DNA of 64,000 bases, from NCBI GenBank assembly GCA_964019055.1, contig OZ025209.1:4867071-4931070 (forward strand). The letters run 5' to 3'. The notes below the pieces were generated by a model. That model was given only the letters and a program-made list of their open reading frames with translations. It was not told the DNA's origin and made no database searches. Within the stretch, counting starts at the first letter, position 1; each line of letters begins with the position of its first letter. Position numbers and translations under genes: made by a program. Shown here piece by piece: positions 55,995 to 64,000 of this stretch. This DNA comes from Anthopleura xanthogrammica. Its lineage: Eukaryota; Cnidaria; Anthozoa; Actiniaria; Actiniidae.

Positions 55995-57721
55995 ATGAAG
56001 CAATTCATTTTTCTTTCCATGTTCTTTAACGTCGTTTCGACACAAGATGTAATAGAAGCTGACGATCTCTCGAGGTCATTTACCTTTGCTGCCGTTGGAA
56101 ATACCTCCAGTAGTCTTGATTCAAAAGATGTTATTCTAGCAAGACACAAAGCTAGAAGTGCTGTACATTGTGCTCACAAATGTCTGACCAACAAACAGTG
56201 TGAGGTGATTGGTTTTAACGCCAATTCAGGAGTTTGTTGGTTGATGAAGAGTGCTGGCAGAAATGGAGTTTTGAAATCACAAGATATCATCATTCTGACG
56301 AAGGTAATGCAGTTGTTTTTGCCGCTTTTTTCCTATTACTTGTCCGATATGACACCAGCGACGTACGTCCTACTAGTTTCATGCTAGCTTTTTGTTTCAG
56401 TATACTTTTCATAGAGTAGCTAGTGTGTTCATTGAGAGTCAGTAAGACTTCAAATAGCTCTACAATATGTGAATAAAAAACTATGGTGACTGCTTTTGTG
56501 GAATTAAAAAAAAATACATTTCTTTATCAAAATAAAGAAAAACAAACAAAGGAACTGATCAACCACACCTGCTAAACTCAAGGCAGATAATCGTACTTTT
56601 CAAGGTCAATATTGTTTGTATTGACTTTTTTTCAGGTTGGATTTGAAAAAACTGCTCCTAAAGAAAAAGGTAAGCCATTCCTTAGTCTTTCCTCCCTCCC
56701 TCGGTCGTAAGTTTGTTACTTGGTTTGTTGGTCTATTTGTTTGTTGGTTGGTTGGTTGCTTTGTTTGTGGGTTGGTTCGCTAGCTGGCTGGCTGGCTGGC
56801 TGGTTGGTTGGTTGGTTGGTTGGTTGGTTGTTACAGACAAAGTAGACAAAATATGTCATGGAAATTGTTTTTCAGTTGTTGAAGAATTTTCATCGTGCAA
56901 AGAAGTGTTGGAGAAAGGAAGGTAAGTTGTACATAAATGAATGTCCAGCACAACATTATTCAGATGATCCTATCGATTGTATTGATTTGATTCAGATCTA
57001 AAGGCAATGGAATCTACAATATCACGACCAACCAAACCTCCAGCACCAGGACGTATTGCCACATGGACACGTTACCCGACTGCGGTGGTGGGGGATGGAC
57101 GCTGACCATGAAGATCAATGGATCTGAGGTAAGACATTAACTGGATGAGTTGTCATGACAACAACAGCGTAACATGCGGTTTCCTTACTTCAGGACACGT
57201 TTGACTTCAACTCCTCCTATTGGACAAACAGACAAGCATTGAAGACCGAGAATGGACTTGGACTAGAAGACAAGGAGTCTAAGCTACCAACGTACTGGTC
57301 AACACCGCTGACCAAGATCTGTCTCGGGATGAAGACGAAAACAAGGAGTGACATAAAGTGGTTGAAATTGGAATTAAAACAGCGCGCTGCCTCGCTCTAT
57401 GACGTCATAACCACAGGGTACCCATTTACTATCCTTGGGGTCAACAAATGGAAAGATACCTTCATGCCATCAGCTGGATACATAATAATCAATCGTGAAG
57501 GCGTTAATGTTGCTTTGGATAATGGTCTTGGTACAGCGGTCAAGGTCAGGCTAGGAGTTGTCTATAAAGTTCATTACCCCTCAGTGGGATATCTTGGTTT
57601 TGGAACCTGGGGCTCCTGGCACGAGAAGTTCGGGATAGTTGTATCCTGTGGTTATGGCGGAGAGTATGCGGGTAGCCTACCTATGGTACAACCCGCTTTT
57701 TGTTATATTTTGGTTCAGTAA
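55995..57721 (+). CDS. Secreted PAN plus fibrinogen-like protein, five exons, 362 aa
   Basis: Probable extracellular lectin-like or matrix protein. Exons: 55995-56303, 56636-56669, 56837-56921, 56996-57128, 57194-57721; all GT-AG and in frame. Residues 1-17 form a signal peptide ([17 protein letters not shown]). A PAN/apple-like domain follows, with [18 protein letters not shown] and GVCWLM. A linker leads to a fibrinogen/intelectin-type start: [28 protein letters not shown], then [17 protein letters not shown] and [15 protein letters not shown] near the end. Several N-glycosylation sequons are visible (GNTS, YNIT, INGS, FNSS). The layout resembles cnidarian proteins such as coral skeletal organic matrix proteins; that link is from general knowledge. 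The start fits CACCATGA and a TATA box. A decayed exon 1 copy lies just upstream. A (TTGG)n tract begins soon after the stop. Confidence 0.85.
56733..56830 (+). repeat. (TTGG/CTGG)n tract in intron 2 of the secreted-protein gene
   Basis: TTGGTTGG and GGCTGGCT repeats lie just before exon 3, ending six bases before its acceptor (GTTACAG). Confidence 0.9.
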
Positions 57722-57805
57722 AAACCAGCATGACTTAGGGCACACGTTAATAAGTGTTTTTTCCCCCCTTCTAAATGTATTATATAGCTTGAATTTGTTT
57801 CGTTT

Positions 57806-58062
57806 GTTTGTTTGGTTGGTTGGTTGGTTGGTTGGTTGGTTTGGTGGGTGGGTGGGTGAGTGGGTAGGTGGGTGGGTTGGTTGGTTGGTTGGTTGGTTTG
57901 GTTGGTTGGTTGGTTGGTTGGTTGGTTGGTTGGTTGGTTGGTTTGGTTGGTTGGTTGGTTTGGTTGGTTGGTTGGTTGGTTGGTTGGTTTGGTTGGTTGG
58001 TTGGTTGGTTGGTTGGTTGGTTGGTTGGGTGGGTGGGTGGGTGGGTGGGTTGGTTGGTTGGT
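57806..58062 (+). repeat. (TTGG)n/(GTGG)n tract
   Basis: Long TTGG array with GGGTGGGT interruptions, 85 bp after the secreted-protein stop codon. Open frames on both strands are repeat-derived. Confidence 0.95.
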
Positions 58063-58104
58063 TTATGCTCACAAAACTTGACTCACATGTTGATTTTTTA
58101 TGGT

Positions 58105-58266
58105 TCATTTACCATTTTCAATACATCGGTTCACTGGTCACATACAAAGCATTCAGTCGAGGCTTCAAGGTTCAAATTTGAATAATCCTTTGAAACTACC
58201 TTGAAGCCTCGACTGAATGCTTTGTATGTGACCAGTGAACCGATGTATGGAAAGTGGTGAATGATT
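58105..58266. repeat. Near-perfect palindromic MITE
   Basis: ACATCGGTTCACTGGTCACA pairs with its complement at the right, as do ATACAAAGCATTCAGTCGAG and CTCGACTGAATGCTTTGTAT. Stem about 48 bp perfect plus weaker outer arms. Related to 21087-21261 by GGTCAC-ACAAAGCA-TC and outer CATTTTCAATACAT-type sequence. Confidence 0.9.
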
Positions 58267-58422
58267 GCTTTAAGATAAAGTCCATCAAGTGTAAAGTTCT
58301 CACATGTTCATTGTTAATAGCAACTGTCAATCAAGCCTCGTTATAGTGTACATGAATCATCACGTGACCGATTATTACCTTGTTAAACTGACAATAAAAC
58401 CTGATGAATGTTGTTGGTTTGA

Positions 58423-58556
58423 TCAGTTCAACATATCGTTCTGCAAGGGTTCGTAGAGATGCTCCATTGGGTTTGGATGTGTCCTCATAAAGTCCTCACA
58501 TGAACCTAATAGGCACTGTGCATCAAAGCTCACAAATCTCTCTGGAAAAGTGAGTC
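58423..58556 (-). CDS. Lone terminal coding exon (43 codons), unknown protein
   Basis: On the minus strand a strong acceptor (pyrimidine-rich tract then TTTTTGCAG) precedes an open segment beginning with two leftover bases and encoding 43 residues, including LTFPERFVSFDAQCLLGS and THPNPMEHLYEPLQNDM, ending in TGA at 58423-58425. Composition is coding-like with two Cys in QCLLGSC. No upstream exon was found on this strand before 59200, so the gene may start much further right, beyond the plus-strand gene, or this may be a relic. Family not recognised. Confidence 0.45.
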
Positions 58557-59213
58557 CTGCAAAAATGGAACAGAAAAATCAAAGGGAATATCAGCAAAAA
58601 AAAATATGTGTTATTATCGTCCGTTGAAATCCTTTTATTTCCATAGAAAATGGCGAAGGAAAAATTGTCAGATGAATTTTTAGAGGAGCCAAAAAGTCGT
58701 TTCCCATCATGCTTTGTGCTAGAAATTTGAGCTCGTGCACATTGGTTATTCATGCAGCACCGTGTTCCAGTGTGACTGTGTTTAGGTGGTTCATTTACGG
58801 TCAAGGGGGTTCGCCTGGACCACCCACTCACCCACCCATTATACCTCCTTCCAACCTCCCTTCCCAGGATGTACCTTCATCAAAGTGCAAATACGCCAAA
58901 TACCCACCGAATTACATTCTACAATCTTGAAAAACTTAATTTTCAAACTTTTTGATTAACTTGGAAATTACACAATTCCGCACTATTTTCGTTAAAAAGG
59001 CGCTGATGGCGCTAAACCTCGGCTCTGGCTAAGAACATGACGCAAAATGTGCTAGATGAAATAACACATAAGAATTTTCCAAAAAAATCTTTCGAAAAAA
59101 GCGATTTAACACTAACTACATACATTTACTATGCAATTTGCTGACTAAAAACAAGATTGGGCTCCCTGTGATGATGTCAGACCACACATCCCATATTTGG
59201 TGATTTTCGAACA
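58557..59213. other. Spacer
   Basis: No firm gene. A plus-strand frame at 58650-58730 (26 codons, MAKEKLSDEFLEEPKSRF) has a good start context but stops quickly and has no clear donor. Confidence 0.4.
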
Positions 59214-59265
59214 TGACGTCATTTCGCGCGCGTTCTAAATATGACGTCACAAACACATTATAAAA
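59214..59265 (+). promoter_or_regulatory. CRE-TATA core promoter of the mini-exon gene
   Basis: TGACGTCA at 59214-59221 and 59242-59249, then TATAAAA at 59259-59265, 61 bp before the ATG. The 28-bp spacing of the two CREs and the TATA box placed directly after them look like a compact CREB/ATF-responsive promoter. Expression control is inference from motif and position. Confidence 0.65.
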
Positions 59266-59325
59266 CTAATGACTTAATAAGTTCAGTTTCAGTTTTAGGT
59301 TGGTTGCACAACCGATAACATTACA

Positions 59326-62300
59326 ATGATCGAATTTGTGATATTTACTGGCGTGTTCTTATTTTATTACGCAGTAGAAGTCTGCATTGAATATTTTATA
59401 TTTCGTACTGCAAAGGGGAAAAATGGCAGCTCTATTCAAGCAGGTAAAACTCTTGGTTTCTCGTGATTCTAGCGGCACAAATCGAGACTTTTTTCCCCGC
59501 GCGTTTTTTTTTTTTTTTTTGCTTCTACTTTTCAATGTTTGATTACAACAAACAAATATTCAACTCTGTACTCGGTTGATTTACAGAGCAACGGAAACTG
59601 CTGGAAACTCATTCAATCTTAAAAGAAGTTGTATTGGAATCAGGTAAAGTTCTTGAAGTTTGAAGGAATTTACGATAAGCATACTCGTTACACTCTAAAA
59701 CGGCTGAAAATTGAATCAGGAACAAGAAATACTATTCCCAATAATATTGCTTCATGAGGAATTACAGGAATTATACAAGGCAGATGGATCAAATGAATTT
59801 TAAGCCAGAGATTTTAATTAGCAAAGTTCTAAAACTAAGTTTAGATAAATTTTCAAAATTTTTGACAGTTTCTCAACCAACACAACAACAACACAATACA
59901 ACAAATGAATATAAACAGGAGGAAATATACCACACAGGTAAATATTAAAGATATTGAACATATTGAAATGGGTGGCCGGGTAGAGGAGTTTGGAACAAGA
60001 AGTGATGGGTGGGGTAGTGGAGTATGGAACAAGAAGTTATGGGTGGGGTAGGGCTGTATGGGACAAGAAGTGATGGGTGGGGTAGGGGAGTATGGAACAA
60101 GAAGTTATGGGTGGGGTAGGGCTGTATGGGACAAGAAGTGATGGGTGGGGTAGGGCTGTATGGGACAAGAAGTGATGGGTGGGGTAGGGGAGTATGGAAC
60201 AACAAGTGATGGGTGGGGGGTAGGGGAGTATGGAACAAGAAGTGATGGGAGGGGTAGGGGAGTATGGAACAACAAGTGATGGGTGGGGGGTAGGGGAGTA
60301 TGGAACAAGAAGTGATGGGAGGGGTAGGGCTGTATGGGACAAGAAGTGACGGGTGGGGTAGGGGAGTATGGAACAAGAAGTGATGGGAGGGGTAGGGCTG
60401 TATGGGACAAGAAGTGATGGGTGGGGTAGTGGAGTATGGAACAAGAAGTTATGGGTGGGGTAGGGCTGTATGGGACAAGAAGTGATGGGTGGGGTAGGGG
60501 AGTATGGAACAACAAGTGATGGGTGGGGGGTAGGGGAGTATGGAACAAGAAGTGATGGGAGGGGTAGGGGAGTATGGAACAACAAGTGATGGGTGGGGTA
60601 GTGGAGTATGGAACAAGAAGTTATGGGTGGGGTAGTGGAGTATGGAACAAGAAGTTATGGGTGGGGTAGGGCTGTATGGGACAAGAAGTGATGGGTGGGG
60701 TAGGGGAGTATGGAACAACAAGTGATGGGTGGGGGGTAGGGGAGTATGGAACAAGAAGTGATGGGAGGGGTAGGGGAGTATGGAACAACAAGTGATGGGT
60801 GGGGTAGGGGAGTATGGAACAAGAAGCTAGTGATGGGTGGTGATGTTTTTCATCTATTCCATTTCTTCATTCAGTTTCATTCAACACATCATTACTGGTG
60901 TACAGCCCTACAGTTGAGGCAATTTCATTCTTCCCCTTCGTGTATCTTGGGTCTGTTGTTGCTCTTTTCGTCCTTGTGTTCGTTATTTCCAAATGGTAAG
61001 TCATCATCTTTGCATATTTTTACTGTACACTTTATCAAAACATATATTCAGCTTACCTTACCTTCTTGATTTTTTAGGATTGGCAAAACTGACAAGAAAC
61101 AGAACAAGACAAGGTCATCAGGTACACACTCGTACTTCTGTATAATACACTATTGGTTCCAGTATTCCATGATTCAAGCTTTAAAATTTCTATTACAGAT
61201 AAATCCATCAAACAAGTTGACGACAACACAAGAACTTTGAAGGTGGGTTGAAATCACTGCTCAATGTCTACAGTTTTCGTTTTCGTCTTTAGTTGACTTT
61301 CGTCTTTAGTTGTTTATTAGTGCTGCTTGTTTGACGCATAGTTAATCCCCTCGATTAACTATGTTTGACGAGATGACACTGTTTTCTCGAAAACTGCAAT
61401 TTGAGGAATTAACGGAATCTCCAGCTGATAACAGGAGAGAGGCGAATAATCATTGTTATTTGTTGATGATCGTATATTTTTTTCCAGGAGTGCGAGGAAA
61501 CGTCATGTGAACACAGAATAAAACTAAGTCAACTTATTTCTTTTCTTGTTCTTTTCTTGCAGGAATGCGTTGAAGGATCCGCAGAATCCAGTGATGTGAG
61601 TGAGGCTGTCGCTAAATTCAAGTTTTCCTTCACTTATATTTTGCGCTTTTTCTGGTATTTTCCTCTCGTGTCAAGTGTCTTGATGAGTTCATATTACAAT
61701 TCTCTTGCACTTCATTTTTCCAGGAATGGTTTGATGCATGTCAAGAATGCATTAATGATGAAGTTCTTGAGGTACGTCATGCAAAATCCACTTCTTTTGC
61801 TAGTCTTTGTGTTTTTCTCCAGTATTTTCCTTTCTTTTCCAGTGTCGTGATGGTTTCACTTTATAATTCTCTTTCATTTCATTTTCCCAGGAATGGTTTG
61901 ATGCAAGTGAAGAATGCAGTGATTTAAATGAGGATGACGTGTTTGAGGTTCATCAAATTCAACCATTTTTTTTGCTAGTCTTTGCTTTTTTCTCCAGTCT
62001 TGTTCTTTCTTTTCCAGTCAGGGGGGTCTTGAGCGTTTCACTTTATAATTCTCTTTCATTTCATTTTTCCAGGAATGGTTTGATGCAAGAGAAGAATGCA
62101 CAAATGTGACTGAAGATGACGGCGCTTTTGAGGTACACCAAAATTAACTTTTTTCGCTGTTCTTTGTTTTCAGTGGTTTCATTCAGTTTTCTAATCATAT
62201 TTCATCTTTCCAGGACTGTTTCGAAGTAATGGAAAAATCGCGTAATGTAGACGAGGCGGGTGTGTTTGTGGTACGTACGTGAGAATCAAGTTTTCCATTC

Positions 62301-63274
62301 TCTTCTTTGATTCTTTGTTCTTTTCTGTCTTTTCTTCCTCTTCGTGTATTTTGGTTGGTTCTACCTCATTATATTGTAATATTTTTTTCCAGGTTTCAGA
62401 CGAAGTTTCCAGTGCAGATGAAAGTGAGGGCGTACTTATCGCGGTAAACTAAAATATACTCTCCTTCAATATCATTTATACAAAGCTCTTTCTTGTTGAC
62501 TTGGATCGAGTTTCTAAACCAAGTTCGTCAGTTTAACGTCGGGCATCTAATGCTGCCCCTCCCCTCCCCTCCCCTAGTTATCGTCGTTCCCTCTAGATGA
62601 CAATATTTGCCGGGTTTTTCCCCCCCATAGTTTGGCGACTTCAATTTGGATCAAACTAAACAATTCATGGAAACAACAGGATTCGTTTTGACGTAAGTAT
62701 TTTGAGTCAAAAATAGAAGTTTCTAGCTAAAACATGTGGGATATCAGTACAGTGCTCATATCGATTACGCATGCGCAAAAGTGCTCTAAGCTACTCAATT
62801 GGGGACGCCATTACGATGTGCCTGTATATAGGTAGAGTGAAAACACTAAACCTGTGAAATAGATATTAGACTAATACACTTTAGTAGACCCTAATTCCAT
62901 CCTTTTGTGTCTATTTGACTATTACACTTTAACAAGCAACTTCACTCTAACTTTCCAATCCTTCACAACCGGCACTTATGTTCATCTTAGTGGTATCCCA
63001 CATGGGGTAGCTTAGAGCTGTACTTTTAGTTAAAGTGCCTATGACACATCTGATAATTTTCTTAGTTTAGCTTCTACATGAGGTGGCTGGTGACTTGCCC
63101 AGAAAAATATATATAGTTTGAGTGTGATGCGTCTTGAAGTTATAAAGGTTTTTCCACGACAAACCTGATCAATGATGAATTGATGAGGAACGATATATCA
63201 AAATTTGCATTGCAGCTTGCCAGAGAAGAAGAGTGAAAATCACGTTAAGAATGACAGGAAAAATCTTGTTCAAG
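59326..63274 (+). CDS. Membrane protein with duplicated mini-exons (partial, at least 313 aa)
   Basis: Not recognised. Exons: 59326-59443, 59587-59643, 59809-59937 (acceptor least sure), 60875-60995, 61078-61121, 61199-61242, 61563-61595, 61724-61771, 61891-61947, 62073-62132, 62214-62270, 62393-62443, 62631-62692, 63216-63274, then beyond the window. The N terminus is hydrophobic (MIEFVIFTGVFLFYYAVEV), a signal anchor or signal peptide. A second membrane segment spans about residues 118-139 (FVYLGSVVALFVLVFVI), followed by a basic stop (GKTDKKQNKTR). The tail is built from consecutive phase 0-0 exons of 33-60 nt: three start EWFDA and continue to a Cys (ACQEC, ASEEC, AREEC) and an acidic end; others start ECVEG or DCFEV. 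An alternative acceptor at 61488 would add 25 in-frame codons. Tandem exon duplication is clear; function unknown. Confidence 0.7.
59963..60838 (+). repeat. G-rich 34-bp minisatellite in intron 3 of the mini-exon gene
   Basis: Unit ATGGGTGGGGTAGGGGAG plus TATGGAACAAGAAGTG, about 25 copies with variants (GGGCTGTATGGGAC, GTGGGGGGTAGGGG). GGGTGGGGTAGGGG gives three adjacent G-runs per unit, so quadruplex formation is possible. Minus-strand Pro/Ser/Tyr frames are artefacts. Confidence 0.95.
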
Positions 63275-63383
63275 GTACGAATTATGAGAAATGCGGAAAT
63301 CATTAAGAAATATTGGCAAGGAACCGACATATTTATATTAATGATTCGATAATTCTATGATAGACCCCTTGCACGATTTTCAT
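63275..63383. other. Start of a further intron
   Basis: No exon is seen between the donor at 63275 and the window end; two palindromic elements fill most of it. Confidence 0.5.
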
Positions 63384-63546
63384 TATGATAGAAAAGTTAT
63401 TCAGAATTTCAGCACGTCGGAGTGCAGCTCAATTTGGAGGGCAAAACAAAAGAATTTTAATCTCCTGAGAATTGCAACCGATTGTTTTGTCCTCCAAATT
63501 GAGCTGCACTCCGACGTGCTGAAATTCTAAATAACTTTTCTATCAT
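63384..63546. repeat. MITE family G, copy 2
   Basis: ATGATAGAAAAGTTATTCAG through AATTTCAGCACGTCGGAGTG is mirrored at the right. The centre AAAAGAATTTTAATCTCCTG equals that of 47398-47503. Arms pair over about 70 bp. Confidence 0.95.
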
Positions 63547-63548
63547 AA

Positions 63549-63870
63549 AGGAGCATTCATTTTTTAGGAGGGGGGGGGGGGGGGCGGAGGAATTAGAGGA
63601 ATCAAAAAAAAAAAAAATGCTAGCCCCCATGGTAAGGAATTGGTAAGGAATTGATACCCCCCCCCCCCCCCCACTTCCAAATATAAAAATTTTCTAGCCC
63701 CCCCCCCCCCTCCAGAAAAAGACTAAAAAAAAAAAAAAACTGTATTTTTATTCATGACCCCCCCTGGTTCAACATTCAAAAAAAATGTGACCCCCCTTTT
63801 TATCTAGTAATTTTTTAATGACCCCCCCTAATTCCTCCGGCCCCCCCTCCTAAAAAATGAATGCTCCCTA
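63549..63870. repeat. Inverted-repeat element with GGAGCATTCATTTTTTAGGAG ends
   Basis: The left end GGAGCATTCATTTTTTAGG is inverted at the right as CCTAAAAAATGAATGCTCC. The interior is made of G, C and A homopolymer runs (GGGGGGGG, CCCCCCCC). It directly adjoins the MITE family G copy. Confidence 0.85.
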
Positions 63871-64000
63871 ATAGTTCATTACTGCAATTTTCAATATTAC
63901 GCGGACTCTGTAGTTGCGAGTTGCACGTTGGATATTTTTTTACTGCCGCCAGTCAAAAATATAGAAGGTACTGACTGATAGTTTTGATTGAAGGAAGCCA

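Noticed and set aside
59945..60754. Minus-strand Pro/Ser/Tyr-rich frames
   Set aside because: G-rich minisatellite read in reverse, within an intron of the mini-exon gene.

Overview
The window is nuclear DNA of an animal, most likely an anthozoan cnidarian (coral, corallimorph or sea anemone). It is AT-rich, genes are split by GT-AG introns, promoters carry CCAAT, CRE and TATA motifs, and intergenic DNA is full of short palindromic transposons and long simple repeats. The two opsins have an anthozoan-like second extracellular loop, and a PAN plus fibrinogen-like secreted protein resembles those known from coral skeletal matrix. The species cannot be fixed by eye. There is no sign of bacterial, phage or plasmid organisation.

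Layout. 1-3.7 kb: no gene, repeat relics. 3.8-6.8 kb and 19.1-21.1 kb: two paralogous four-exon opsins on the plus strand, with identical sizes for exons 1-3. 7-18.4 kb: long gene-poor spacer. 23.1-28.2 kb: three minus-strand copies of a small basic intronless protein of unknown function, embedded in duplicated DNA. 29.4-30.0 kb: 5'-truncated non-LTR retrotransposon and a MITE. 30.5-42.0 kb: nine-exon KHDRBS/Sam68-type RNA-binding protein gene whose introns hold about a dozen MITE or SINE copies. 42-51 kb: gene-poor, rich in inverted-repeat elements, with one isolated candidate exon. 51.0-52.1 kb: minus-strand two-exon gene of unknown function, back to back with a small plus-strand reading frame interrupted by a UGA. 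52.5-55.3 kb: three adjoining minisatellites, one cut by an interspersed repeat. 55.3-57.7 kb: a pseudo-exon followed by the intact gene for the secreted PAN/fibrinogen-like protein. 58.4 kb: lone minus-strand terminal exon. 59.3-63.3 kb and beyond: a membrane-protein gene whose tail is encoded by a run of duplicated, frame-neutral mini-exons.

The genes do not form a pathway. The most unusual items are: the opsin pair that lacks the Arg of the E/DRY motif and shows patchy near-identity suggestive of gene conversion; the small-protein cluster at 23-28 kb; and the mini-exon array at 61.5-62.4 kb, whose introns are also duplicated. Exon coordinates are read by eye from splice signals, frame continuity and paralogue comparison, not from transcripts.
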